Source: Petaurus breviceps papuanus (lineage: Eukaryota; Chordata; Mammalia; Diprotodontia; Petauridae). Taken from it: 64,000 bases of DNA. The position numbers and the translations under genes are program-made. The notes under the pieces were generated by a model. That model was not told the origin of the DNA. It was given only the letters and a program-made list of their open reading frames with translations, and did not search any database. This document shows positions 11,860 through 23,080 of the stretch, one piece after another. The stretch lies in the NCBI GenBank assembly GCA_028583685.1, contig JAMXIF010001253.1, positions 98,977,508-99,041,507 of the forward strand. The letters are read 5' to 3'. Numbering within the stretch: the first letter of the stretch is position 1; each line of letters starts with the position of its first letter.

Positions 11860-12821
11860 GTAAGACTTCATATGTCCTTCTTTTTCTCACTATCAGCAGG
11901 AAGATGTTGGTCTGCCCTGGCTTCTTTCTGTCCAACACTCACTTTCCTACTTGCCCATAGTCCAGAGAGCTTTCCATCCTAGTTGGCGACAGAACACAAC
12001 AAACAGAGCTGTCACCCAATCAAATCCAGCAGTACTGGAAAGGTCATAGGAGCAGAGAACATGAAAATACTTCCTAGGAAATATGAAGCATTAACACAAA
12101 GAGCATTCATTTCCCTTGGCACGGTATAGTAATGACATGTCTAATAGGAATATAATGAGGACATAGAACAACACAAATCCAATTATATAACAATTGCTAT
12201 AAGACTATGATGTACCACCATATAAACTGAATTATTTCTTTTCAAAATCTTAGTTTTGTTATAATGGGGTCTTTTTTTTAACATGGTTATCAGTGGCCAT
12301 TCCTATTAATGTGGCTGCTGATAAATGATTATGGACTTGTAAAAGTGCTGTACTAACCTTCAACTATTGGCTGGTTAAGAGCAGACAGACCATCCATTTT
12401 AATCTTATGGGCTTTCCATTTACAATAGTGACACATTCAGCATCACAGATGTGAAAAAGTCAACCTCTGATCACCCTTGACTTTACTTTTCTTTGCCCTG
12501 AGAACTGAGTTTGGAGCTGTGACTGATTCCTATACTTGTTTTTTAAAGGAGAGAATAATTTTCCCTGTGTTTGACTAAAGGATAGTTAGCTTCTTTAAGG
12601 TTTCCAGGTTTGTTGAGCAGTCAAGGGAAACTACATTGTTCCAGAATTGTATGCAGTTAGTTTTAGAGACAGCAATCATTGACCATTCTTACCATACATG
12701 GAATGTTAGAAAATTTCAAAGGTAGGAAGGGTGGCAAGAATTTCTAAGTGGAGAAATTGTTCAAGGATATAACACCACTTTCTTACTAGAGATTGGTCCA
12801 TTTCCTTAATCTTCTAGAACA

Positions 12822-13350
12822 GTGGTGTCCAATTCAAATAGAAATGGGGACAACTAACCTGGGCAGTTAGAAGGCACAGTACTCTATGTAGAGCCCTGGG
12901 TGTGGAGTCAAGAAAGCCCAAGCTCAAATCCAGCCTCAGACATTTACCAGCTGGGGGACCCTGGGCAAGTCAGTTAACCTCTGTTTTTCTCAGTTTCCTC
13001 ATCTGTAAAATGGAGGTCCTGAAGCTATGGAATTAAAATGGGATGTGACCCTGTATTTTTTAAAAGAGAGAATAGCACCTGCCTCCCAGGATTTTTGGTG
13101 ATAATCAAATGAGATAATAATTGTAAAGTGCTTGGCACAGTGCCTGGCCCATAGTAAGTACTATATAAATGTTAGTTATGATAATAATTATTATTGTTAC
13201 ATAAAGATTCCTATGGGTAACATATTGACTTAGAAAACTTATATTAACATTATCTGTGCTCCATTATATTTTAACTTATTTTGCTAAATATTTCTCAATT
13301 ACATTTTAATCTGGCTCTGGCCACATTAGCTGACTGCATGTTTAACAACT
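12822..13350 (+). mobile_element. hAT-like transposon remnant split by a SINE
   Basis: The left end 'cagtggtgtccaattcaaatag' (12825-12860) and the right part 'aacattatctgtgctccattat ... attacattttaatctgg' (about 13200-13320) look like one nonautonomous hAT-type element. A SINE occupies 12861-13195 between them. The family name is uncertain. Confidence 0.5.
12861..13195 (+). repeat. tRNA-headed, MIR-type SINE
   Basis: 'ggcagttagaaggcacagta' head, 'cctcagacatttaccagctgggggaccctgggcaagtcagttaacctc' body, and 'gcttggcacagtgcctggcccatagtaagtactatataaatg' tail. About 55 bp near 13015-13070 do not match the other copies. Confidence 0.75.
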
Positions 13351-13581
13351 CTTCTCTAAAGCATTTCATTACTCAACTGAACCTGGTTTAACTCCTTGTC
13401 CTTAAAATGTCTTCTTATTCTTCTATTTTTCCTCTACTTTGATTTTTTTTTGGTCATTTGGAGTTTTTGGAATTTTAATTCGAATAATAGATTAAAGAAA
13501 ATAGATTGTGCTATTTATCAGTTAATGTGGACTTGATTATACTCTTGAGTTTTCTGCTTGACTTTCTGTTTACTGTATCAG

Positions 13582-13665
13582 TGCATTATCATCAGTGGAG
13601 AGAGTGGTTCTGGGAAGACAGAAAGTGCCCATCTGATTGTCCAGCATTTGACCTTCCTGGGAAAG
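13582..13665 (+). CDS. MYO3B: MYO3B window exon 4 (P-loop exon)
   Basis: It runs from acceptor gtatcag to donor gtattt, 84 bp, phase 0 at both ends. It encodes [20 protein letters not shown] followed by QHLTFLGK. The Walker A/P-loop GESGSGKT is at 13597-13620 and binds the ATP phosphates. The exon is symmetric, so skipping it would give an in-frame protein without a nucleotide-binding loop. Surrounding intron sequence is unremarkable, apart from a hAT remnant and a SINE about 0.3-0.7 kb upstream. Confidence 0.97.
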
Positions 13666-14440
13666 GTATTTATCAGTTATATAATACAATGATAAGAAGA
13701 TATTGCAGATCAAATATTTTGTAAAGAAAGAAACACACAATGCTTATTTTTACTCATGTAAAAAAACTCCAAAACAACCAACTTTGTTGTTTGGTTCTTC
13801 TGTTATTTTTTCCCCTTTGGCTGCCAACATACCACTTTATATATACAATTAACATTTTTCAAATTTTACGTAAACACATCAGGAAATAAAGGTGGCAAAA
13901 GTATCAGGAGAGTGCTCAGGGTAATGACCCAGGGATGACTTAAAGGATGGAAAAATGAAATGTTTGAGGAAATGTTGAAGGAATGAGAATTTTTCACCTT
14001 GACTTCAAGATGGTGAAAAGTATCCTTAAAAACAATGGTCTTCAGATAGCCGAAGGTTTAATATAATATGTAACCAGTTGCAGACACAAGAAGAAAGAGG
14101 CTTAACCTGCTATAATAGAAATTTAGATTAAATCTGAGGAGGAATTTCCCAATGCTAAAGGGTTTGTTAAACACTAGATTACTGAGGGAGGTTTTCCCAC
14201 AGTATTCTATGTCTTTCATCTGTTGGGATGAAATGGTGTGACAACCTTCTATTGAAGACAGCACTTTCTGCCCGTGGATTCTTGTCTTGAAAGTCACTGT
14301 CTGCACCTAGCTTCTAGGTAACACGTTTGGAGCCTCCTTCCCACATCATAAGGAGAATTTAAGTAGACAGGGAGTGTGAATGAACAAAGCAAGTGTGTTC
14401 ATTTTGGAAGTTCTTCATGCCATTTCTCTGTTGTATACAG

Positions 14441-14643
14441 GCCAACAACCGGGCTCTGAGAGAGAAAATACTCCAGGTGAACCCCTTAGTGGAAGCATTT
14501 GGCAATGCCTGCACTGCCATCAATGACAATTCAAGTCGTTTTGGGAAGTACTTGGAAATGATGTTCACACCAACGGGAGCTGTAATGGGGGCAAAAATTT
14601 CTGAATACCTCTTGGAAAAGTCCAGAGTTATAAAACAAGCTGT
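14441..14643 (+). CDS. MYO3B: MYO3B window exon 5 (switch I exon)
   Basis: It follows acceptor tatacag. It encodes 67 codons plus two bases, including [20 protein letters not shown], the switch I motif NDNSSRFGK at 14522-14548, and [15 protein letters not shown]. Two GT donors lie close together. Using gtaggt after 14643 joins 'gt' to the next exon's 'a' and restores AVGEKNFH, as the family expects. The second GT, five bases on, would put an in-frame TAG into the message, so the first is chosen. Confidence 0.95.
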
Positions 14644-14687
14644 GTAGGTATAACATTTAATCTTTTAAAATCCTTATATAAGATTAT

Positions 14688-14820
14688 ACAAGCATGGTGT
14701 AATGGATACAATACTGGATTTGGAAGTCAATCAGACCTTGGGTTCAAATCCTCCTGCCTGGCACCTATGCCAGCTGTGGGACCATGGACAAGTCACTTAA
14801 CTTCTCTTATTTAACTCCCA
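14688..14820 (+). repeat. SINE fragment, tRNA-headed
   Basis: 'gcatggtgtaatggatacaatactgg' and 'ggttcaaatcctcctgcc ... gacaagtcacttaacttctc' show a diverged head and body; the 3' part is missing. Confidence 0.65.
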
Positions 14821-15729
14821 AATTATGATTACAAATTATAGAAAGGTTGTGATTTGTTTTGGTAGAAGAAGACTAGTAAAAACAAAGGTCCTATGGCCTA
14901 CTGAATATGAACATAAATTATGATTTTTATGGTTCCATTATCATACATATTATAGCCACATATGTTTTTTGTTTTTATTACATATTACACATATTACAAC
15001 CTCTGTGGTTAAAGAAGAGCCGTAAGTAGTTTTCTTTCCAGAGCTAGAGTCCAGTAGCATCTCCTTGTCTAACACTTGTTCAGAACAAAGTACAAAGTTG
15101 TATTCCCAAGTGGATCTTGTATATTAGCACAGTGGTGTATATAATCATCAAAATCATTAAACCTTACATTTCCGTTTTATCAACAAAATTCCTCTGGGTT
15201 CACTCATTCACCGATGCCACCAACTTCCTTCTAAAAACTTCCGTCTCTGCTTTGTATTCTGGAAATCATCTGTTTACATCACATATAAAGAGTTCCCCCT
15301 AGGAGCACAGAATACCATGAAAATCATACAAAAAGGAAGGAAGGAACAGGAAGGTATAATAAATAGGCTTCTTTGGTATTCCTCACTCAATGCATTCTAG
15401 GTCCACTGTCCTTGGTAGTCTTGCCAGGTACTTCTCTTTCTCTGCCATCCAGAGTAATAGGAAAGCTTGAGGATTCACCCCCAAATGAAAGGAGAGCCCC
15501 AGCTTTCTGCTTTCAAATATAAATGTGATAAATTTTTAAATATTTGTAAAGGTAGATTCAAACTGGTAGAGATTGTTATGTCTCTAAAGGTATATATGTA
15601 TAGCAGAGAAATGATGACCTATTCCTAATGACCAAAAGAAACCTGCACCAGGATTGATTGGTGTTATTGAGAATTCTGAGTAAGGACTAGGGTCTCATAA
15701 AATAAAAATGGCTTGTAGAACAATATATT

Positions 15730-15835
15730 TAGCCAGAAGGGGCCTTAGATTACTTCAGTCCTCTGCTCTTATTTTGTAGATGAGTAATTTGAAGACCAGA
15801 AAAAAGCAAAATGATATAGTTCAGTGGTTCTCATT
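15730..15835 (-). repeat. MIR remnant
   Basis: 'gccttagattacttcagtcctctgctcttattttgtagatgagtaatttgaagacc' resembles a decayed minus-strand MIR. Confidence 0.5.
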
Positions 15836-15939
15836 ATTTGGTCTCAGTTTCTCTGTGTGCTCTTGAGAAAAATTGAGTAACTCTTTATACTCTAAAATTA
15901 AAAAAAAAAGTTTTTGTTTATGTTGGTTATATCACTATT

Positions 15940-16096
15940 TTCTTTTTGGAGGGGGGAAGGCAGGGCAATTGGAGTTAAGTGACTTGCCCAAGGTCGCACA
16001 GCTAGTAAGTGTTAAGTATCTGAGGCCGGATTTGAACTCAGGTCCTCCTGACTTCAGGGCTGGTGCTCTATTTACTGCGCCACCTAGCTGCCTTGT
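15940..16096 (-). repeat. Marsupial short SINE with TSD
   Basis: Near full-length minus copy ('gggcaattggagttaagtgacttgcccaagg' to 'gcgccacctagctgcc'). Direct repeat ttatatcactatt at 15927-15939 and 16097-16109. Confidence 0.9.
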
Positions 16097-16189
16097 TTAT
16101 ATCACTATTACTGATATTTGTTAATATAAATACCATATTTTTTATTTAAAAATTCTATTTTCCAAAACTGAACAAAAAAATTTAGTGAC

Positions 16190-16445
16190 AAGATGCCATG
16201 GGAAAGCTATTTAACCTCTGGAAGCCAATTGCTCATCTGTAAAATGGGGATAGTGATCTAGCATCTTGTTCATAGGGTTGTTGTAAGGTTCATAAACAAA
16301 GTGATATTGTTAGAATGCTCTGCAAACTTTAAAGTGCTTTATAAATGAGAATCATCGTTGTTGCCCAAAGTCTCTCAGATGGTAATTTTCAAAGCCAAAA
16401 TTTGAACCAAGATCTTCCAACTCTAAATAGGAGCTTTTTCCACTG
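16190..16445. repeat. Two MIR-like remnants, head to tail
   Basis: 16190-16370 is a + strand MIR-like end ('gctcatctgtaaaatggggatagtgat ... aaagtgctttataaatgag'). 16370-16445 looks like a minus-strand piece. Confidence 0.55.
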
Positions 16446-16579
16446 GAGACAATCGGCACTCAGAACCAAAAACATCATGAATAAAGCAGCATGACATAGG
16501 GAACTTTGAATTTAGAAAAATAGAGGAATAAAGGGTAAAAAACACACCAGACTAGTAGATTTAGAGTCATAAGAAACCT

Positions 16580-16990
16580 CAGCACGGGTACTTAATCTGG
16601 AGTCATGGATACATTACAGTACCTCTGTGGCCTTGAACAGTTAAAAAAATGTCCATCTGGGGGAAAAAATGTCCATTATATTCATTAATCTTTCGTTTCT
16701 TTTGTAATCTGATGTATATTGTTTTATGCATTTAAAAACATTATTTTTGAGGAAAAGTCCTTAGCCTTCACCAAACTGCCAGAGAGGTCTATGCCACACA
16801 AAAAAATAAAAAAAACTCTGCCTTAAAGGTGATTTAGTCCCACCCTCTCATTTCATAGACAAGGAAATAGACCAGAGAGCATAGTGGTATGCCTAGCATC
16901 CTACAGAGACTTAGTGGCAGAGTTGGGATTCACACATATGTCCTCCAGCTCCAACACTAGTGTTCATTCTTCCATACCATACTGCTTCTC
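16580..16990. mobile_element. hAT-like nonautonomous element in a MIR remnant
   Basis: About 16584-16812 carries 'ttcttttgtaatctgatgtatattgttttatgcatttaaaaacatt' and a decayed 'acttaatctggagtcatgga' end, shared with copies at 28978 and 61918. MIR-like sequence ('catagacaaggaaatagac ...') resumes at about 16815. Confidence 0.55.
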
Positions 16991-16999
16991 AGAAAGACA

Positions 17000-17525
17000 C
17001 CCATGATAGCTGGTGCCAAGATGGTGAGTCTCGTACATGGAGGGAGGGTTCAGACATCAGAGTCCACTTGATTAACCTCTAAACAGAAAGAAAAATAGAA
17101 TATACTTGGAAGGAAAGAACAGAAGCAGAATAGGACTAGGAGGAAAGAGGTACAGGCAGATAGGACTTTCTAGATTGAGCCAGTCTCCTTGTAAGGAAAA
17201 TTACTATGTCAAGGTATTTTTAAGAATCAGGAGCCAAAGAGTTAGACCTGGCACTCCAAGGAGGAAATACCCTTGATTTTCTGAGACCAGAAAAATGATG
17301 AAAGAAAGTAGACTGACCCACGACTATACTGTAGAGTGATGAATTAAGTAAGAGTGAGTACAGGCAGAGCCTGGGTAGGCTTTGCTGAGGATAAATGTAA
17401 CTTGGTAGGGTCACAGCTCTAGATTTCACCTCCTTGCATAGGGAACCAATGTACAAATCCAGAAAGATTATGCTTTGAAAAGAATTCTTGAATATCACTT
17501 TAACAATATTCCATTTTTTTTCCAG
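17000..17525. other. Intron, no feature recognised
   Basis: Apparently single-copy intron leading to the T-rich acceptor of exon 6. The open frames are not supported as coding. Confidence 0.5.
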
Positions 17526-17624
17526 AGGAGAGAAAAACTTTCACATTTTTTACTATATTTATGCTGGTCTTTATCACCAAAAGAAAATTTCTGAGTACAG
17601 TCTGCCAGAGAAAAAGCCTCCTCG
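17526..17624 (+). CDS. MYO3B: MYO3B window exon 6 (motor upper 50K)
   Basis: It runs from acceptor ttttccag after a T-rich tract to donor gtaact, 99 bp, entering and leaving in phase 2. It completes a valine codon, then reads [20 protein letters not shown] and [13 protein letters not shown]. [13 protein letters not shown] is the conserved 'RNFHIFY' element of myosin heads. The exon is symmetric at 33 codons. Confidence 0.96.
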
Positions 17625-18025
17625 GTAACTATATCATGATTCTTGTATTTAAATAAAAATGTAATTAGCAATGAGCAAACACTTAAATGCTGAGTGGATG
17701 CTTTCTTGACTGAAACTATGAAGTCTCTTTAGCTGAGAATTTAGGGGTAGGTGTTTAATCCAATATTCCCTTTTAAAAAGTCACCAAAAAAAAGGAGTTT
17801 TATGTGGCAATGACTACAGTTCACTGCCTGGATTTTCTATGGAGGGATTAAATTTTCAATTGTACCCAAATTACCCAGCTACATGCATAATTAGTTCCAC
17901 TTGGCAGTTATAGTCTCTTGGACAAATGCACCTGCAAGAAAATAGGTCGCGACATGCATGGCATTTTTGGGTGCAAATTTTTAGACAAAAGCTAATACTG
18001 TGTGGTAACATTCCTTTTCATTTAG

Positions 18026-18140
18026 GTACATAGATAATGAGACAGGAAGGGTGATGGAAGATATTATTGCTAAAGAGTCATATGGAAAACAATTTGAAGA
18101 AATTCAGCACTGCTTTAAGATTATAGGGTTCACTGACGAG
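18026..18140 (+). CDS. MYO3B: MYO3B window exon 7 (motor upper 50K)
   Basis: It runs from acceptor catttag to donor gtaagt. One base completes the arginine codon split with exon 6, then 38 codons follow, from [13 protein letters not shown] to [11 protein letters not shown], ending in phase 0. The pattern matches human MYO3B (YIADETGRVMHDI ... HCFRIIGFTDK, from memory). The next exon lies 12.5 kb downstream. Confidence 0.95.
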
Positions 18141-18264
18141 GTAAGTGTCTGCCAATAGGTAGCTCCTCAAATAGCAGGAGGCTTGTAGAACAGCCTCTCC
18201 AAATGGCATGTTATACTTTGGGAGCTTGGGATAGATTGAGAGAACCCTCAGATTCTGCATTCTT

Positions 18265-18545
18265 TGAGAATCCTTGGTTTCCTTTAAGACTTAGCTTGAG
18301 TTCCACCTTCTACATTAAGCCTCTCTTCATCCTCCCAGCTTTTAGTGCATTTCTTCCCCCACTGAAGAATCTTATATTTATTTTGTGTATATATCTATAT
18401 TATGTACATGTTTGTCTCTCTATTAGAATGTAACTCAAGAATGTTCCTCAAATGCAGGAAGCTCTTCACTTTTGTCTTAGTGTTCTTAGGACCCATTACC
18501 ACTCCTGGCACATGTAGATACTTAATAAATGCTTGTTAATTGATA
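18265..18545 (+). repeat. L2 3' end
   Basis: 'gcttgagttccaccttctacattaagcct', then 'cccattaccactcctggcacatgtagatacttaataaatgcttgtt', is the L2 tail arrangement. It lies about 125 bp after the exon 7 donor. Confidence 0.7.
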
Positions 18546-18995
18546 GAAGGTATTTTGAAAACATGGAATAGGATTGTACCATTTTAGACTTAGGGCTTGA
18601 AGGAAACTTAGAGGCTATCCATAAAGGCCATAGATGAGACAAATACTGTAAGGATGAAGAGAGATCTGGGGGAATTTTGAACGATAGTAAAGGCAATTAA
18701 TACTTTTTTCACATAAAAAATTAATTGATGTATAATGTGTCCTTTTCACCACGCTCCTTTCTGATAGGACCTCTATTCACGTTCCATTAAACACCTTTTC
18801 AGAAATGCTATATTAGAGTTCTGGGATGAATAAAGGTGATGGTTCTAAATGTACTTCCTAGAGAAGCATAATGGTCAGACCCCAGGAAAGGCTGGGAAGG
18901 TCATTTGGGGGAACAGGCGTGGCAGGAAGGAAGAAGCAGAACAGGAAGGGAAATGGACCATATAGTAAATTCTTACTTTAACAAAGTATCATTGA

Positions 18996-19180
18996 GGGGC
19001 AGCAAGGTGGCTCAGTGAATAGAGCACCAGCCCTGGAGTCAGGAGGACCTGAATTCAAATTTGGTCTCAGACCACTTAACACAACACAAAAATTAGCCTT
19101 GTGACCTTCAGCAAGTCACTTAACCCCAATTGCCCTGCCTTCCTCCTCCACAAAGCAAAAACAAAACAAAAAAATAAAGA
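18996..19180 (+). repeat. Marsupial short SINE
   Basis: 'ggggcagcaaggtggctcagtgaatagagcaccagccctggagtcaggagg' through 'aagtcacttaaccccaattgccctgcc' and an A-rich tail. Flanks share an imperfect 'aagtat-tatcatt' duplication. Confidence 0.88.
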
Positions 19181-20432
19181 CCCCCAAGTATTATCATTAC
19201 CTAGGTGCTAAGCTCTGTTGTTTCCAAGTTTTGAAAGAAACAGACATACTAAGTGTCCTTATTATTACAGTACCCACCCTATTTAAGGCTGTGTCCTCTG
19301 TTTTAGTTGGCTTAGAGATCAAGATACCCACTTGTGATACAGTGAGCTAATTGCTTTCTGAATACCATAGGGATTGGGTTATGAGCAACATAGGTCTCTA
19401 TATTTTGGAATTCTCATTAATGTAGACTAGCTGTGATAGCAAACGTTGAAAGAACCCCATTTTCATTAAATGATGCTATCTTTTCCCATATTTGTAGCCA
19501 TTAAATTGAATCATTTATGAGAGTACTTTGTTGTCTAGTTTATACTCAGGAATGTTTATAGAAATAACTTCTTGGGCACCAAGACAAATTCATTTATGCC
19601 CCTTAAACTTGTGCATAGTAACTTAATTCTGTGGGAGTATATAGTCATCCATTTTTTACTGTATCTGTGAATGTTGTACACTTATCATATAAGATACAGA
19701 CTGTCTCTATTAAATATATGCTAGAGGTGACAGAAAATATTTATAACCCCAGGCAAAAATATTATTCTGTGATACATTCATGTCACAGTTTCTGGGCTTC
19801 ATGCCATAGTTTTTGCAAACTATCTATATTCTTTTGCTTTTCCAACAAAGGAAATGAGAGATTAGGCACTAGGAGGGAGTATTAAATCTTAAGGGATGAG
19901 ATTGCCAGACACCCCAGTTACCCTGGGACAGTCACTCTCTGCAAAAGACTGCTCCTGTAATCCAGTGAGTTTGGCTGGGACTTTACTCCCCTGAGTGGTT
20001 GGATTTAATCATAATAATACTTTTCCTCTTTCTAGCCAGCTGTTAATTTGCACTGTCAGCCTCCCACAGATTTTAAACTGACTGACAGTGGAAATTCCCA
20101 AAGGTTAGGTAAAAATAGAAATATCTTTCCCTTGACTCTTTAGAAGGGAACAATTAAACACACTCAAGCATCTGTTAAAAGAGCTTTATGTTTATTAATT
20201 TATAATGCTGCTTTTTGTTAATAATTATGGAAAAGAATCTAAGAACCACTACAATGGCAAGAATATAGTTTCAAATAGTCTTGTACAATAGGTTTAACAT
20301 TTCCTTAAAGGGAGGTTTTAAGAATGGAGATCTTAAGTCTTAGGGCAGATATCTGTGGAGTCCTATAAAAAGAACAGCTCAGTCTCTTAGAGGACATGTG
20401 CAAGGATAATGTCTAGGATTAGAAACTAACTG
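19181..20432. other. Intron, apparently single-copy sequence
   Basis: No repeat family was recognised. 19890-20240 is compositionally mixed with AT-rich homeobox-like words (ttaatt, taattat) and is a weak candidate for conserved noncoding DNA. Conservation cannot be judged here. Confidence 0.35.
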
Positions 20433-21838
20433 GAGCTGGTCATGTAGGTGCATACTTCTAACACTTACTACAGGAAGAGGCTGAGGCTGGTGGATCCCTT
20501 GAACTTTGGAGTTCTGAGCTGCAGTAAGACCAAGTCAATCATGTGTCTGCATTAAATCTTGTGGACTAATATAGGGAGCAGAGGGTCACCACCAGGCTGC
20601 CTAAGGAGCGGCAAAATAACCAGGATTGGAAACAGAGCAGGTCGAATCTTCTGTGTCAATCAGTAGTAGGATCAGTCCTATTAGAAGCTGCTGTTCCTGC
20701 CTTGGCAAGTGTAATGGCAATGGTAATTTGAAGATCTTCTGTGCCCTTAATAGACACAAGGGAATTTGAAGATCTTCCTTGCCCCCTAATAGGCCGAGGG
20801 TAATCACATGGAGCCTGTAAGTGGGAGTAGTTTGCTGAAGGGTGGAGCAGAGCCCACAGAAAACTGGGAGTCCTAACAGCTAGACAGTGGGAGAGAGAGG
20901 ACGGCAGGCAAGCAGACAGCTAGGCTTGTGAGTGTTGGTTTGTGGGAAGGTGTTAAGGGAATGGGAATCTAAGATCTTCCCTCTCCCTGGGCCCTTTGAT
21001 AGACTTAAGTGACTCTGAGAACCTTCCTTGATGTGAAAATATACTCTGCCCCCTAATAGGCTGAATGTGGTCACACGGAGCCTGTGGCAGGAGGCTTGTT
21101 TTTCAGGAACACCCATACGTTGATACTTTGTGATTGGGCAGTGGCTCAAGAGGTTTGTAACATTTTCTGATCCAGGAGAAGGCTATATATACCCTGATGT
21201 GAGGTTTTGTTTTGGGGCTCACTTTGAGAAGTGTTGTGTGATTTGACCAGATGAGACTCTGAATAGCCGTTAAGCCCCCTGGCTTTGAAAACCCAGATGT
21301 TGGTGCTTCCTTCTCTGGTAACTGACTAGGTATGGATGTAATAGTCAGACAGTTGGAATCCTGTCTGCTGATGTTTCTCTGTATTTGTTGTCTGCTTGTA
21401 ACTTGTTTGAATTCTCTGAAGTTCAGGGTGCTGACCTTTTCCCCCTGAACTAGGTAAATGACATATATTTGATTAAAGCAAGATTGTTAACCCATTTTGA
21501 GTTGCTTTCCTTTAGAAAAGCAGATCTAAGTACCTGTGTTGGCAGCCACCCTGGGGGTGCTGGGGTGCTTGCTGCTGCAGAAGGCTAAAGGATGTTGTGG
21601 CTCTCTGCTATTATGGTGTATTAACTTCTTTGCTACTATGATGGATTCGGTTTTCTGGTTTGGGGATTCAGTTTTCTGGTGTCTGAATAAATGTTTTGCT
21701 TCTGTCTTATATATGAAGAGTCTATTATATTTTGTGATTGAGAACAATGCTGATATATTTACAGTCACCGTCGATGCTGTGAATATTGTGTTGGTGCTAC
21801 AGTAGCAAGATAGAAAGAAAAAAGAAAGAAAAAAATTA
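20433..21838 (+). pseudogene. 7SL (SRP) RNA retrocopy, interrupted by an LTR
   Basis: 20433-20709 follows 7SL RNA in order: 'gctgaggctggtggatccc' (Alu-domain region), 'gagttctgagctgcagtaagacc', 'caccaccaggctgcctaaggagcggc' and 'ggaaacagagcaggtcgaatcttctgtg'. The S-domain part is included, so it derives from 7SL itself and not from an Alu-like SINE. The last bases and an A-rich tail (gcaagatagaaagaaaaaag, from 21805) resume after an inserted LTR. It is diverged from functional 7SL and has no sign of expression. Confidence 0.85.
20710..21801 (+). mobile_element. Solo retroviral LTR, copy 1 (fossil)
   Basis: Starts TGTAATGG and ends GCTACA inside the 7SL retrocopy, with gcaag at 20705-20709 and again at 21805-21809 (three extra bases precede the right copy). 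A TATA-like ctatatatacc lies at 21183 and AATAAA at 21686. The left part holds a duplicated block around 'ccccctaataggc...cacatggagcctgt' (about 20780-20820 and 21050-21085), as in enhancer repeats of U3. No internal retroviral genes are present. Family unnamed; a related copy lies at 39096. Confidence 0.75.
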
Positions 21839-21985
21839 AGTGGAAACAAAAGTCAAGCAGTTCTTTAGCTGTTATGTTACAAAAATGCAAAATAGAAATA
21901 CAGATAATAAGTTGTTAGATTTAGTAAAATGGTAAAAAATGCTTTTACTTCAATTACTGTTGAGTACATTATGAAGAATGACTGT

Positions 21986-22025
<40 letters not shown>

Positions 22026-22640
22026 CTTGACTGTTTCCCATGTTAAATGCTAAGATACACCTTATTTTGATCCACAGTGGGAAGGAAGGTACCATATTTT
22101 TTCATTTATTTGTTTTTGTTTTTCCCAAATGATCTTATCTTTCTAACCCCAGGTCCTGTGGATGTACTTATACAGACAAGTCTACTATACTGAGTGGTTA
22201 CTTTAACTAAAGTCATGTCTGTAAATAGAAACAAACCAAGTGTTGCCTAGATTCACAAAGACTCAGGTGACTTCAATCATGTCTCTTACCTAGTCCTTCT
22301 CCTTTCCCCACTACTTCCCATATCAAATAGCTCTACTGACTAAATTTTGCATTTTTTAACTAACAGTTCTGGCATCATATAGAGATAAATTAATGAGTCA
22401 ATTTAAAAATTCGGTCACATCATTTGGCTGTTACTGTTTAAGTCATTTTAACTAAATGGAAGTCCCTGTCCTTTTCTGTAATACCCATTAGTTCTTTCAA
22501 ACATTCTTTCCCTCTACCTCCTCACTTTTTTACCAGGTCCTTACAGTAGTATCTTTGGGGTTTCTTTTTGGGGGCATGGTTTCTAAATTTGAGATTTCAT
22601 TAATGTGAGGAACTCCCATTTATAGAAATTTCTTCAATCA
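21839..22640. other. Intron with (TG)n; otherwise unassigned
   Basis: (TG)n at 21982-22022. The remainder shows no feature I can name. Confidence 0.55.
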
Positions 22641-23080
22641 ATGTAGATTAGTAAGTCATCATGAAACGAGACAATATTTTTAAAGTGCTTAGCACAATGC
22701 CAGGCAAACAGTAAGTGCTTAATAAATGTTTGTTACCTTCTCCTCATCTGTAATATGTGTGGCCAATGAAAAGTTAGGTGAATTGCTTGTGGTTATACAT
22801 CCACATCTTCCTTACTCTAGGATTGGCCCTTTATCCACTACACTAACCAAAAATTTCAAAATCAAATCTTGATGTGTTCTAGATACCTACTGGTTATGTG
22901 ATTTCAGGCCAACCATACAATATCTTTGCGTCTTGTCCTCAGCTATAAAAAAGTGGATAATATTATACCTGCCTTATGGGTTTGTTATGAAGATCAAATT
23001 AGACAATATGTAGAAAATATTTTATTGCCTATGAGGTGCTATATATACATGTAAACTGTCATCATCATAATCATCATTAT
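22640..23080 (+). repeat. Two MIR-like fragments
   Basis: 22670-22740 ('agtgcttagcacaatgccaggcaaacagtaagtgcttaataaatg') and 22880-23075 ('gtcctcagctataaaaaagtggataatattatacctgcc') are 3' portions of MIR-type SINEs. Confidence 0.6.

Noticed and set aside
21536-21805. 89-codon open frame inside LTR copy 1
   Set aside because: It lies within the LTR, has no recognised domain, and LTRs of this kind are noncoding.
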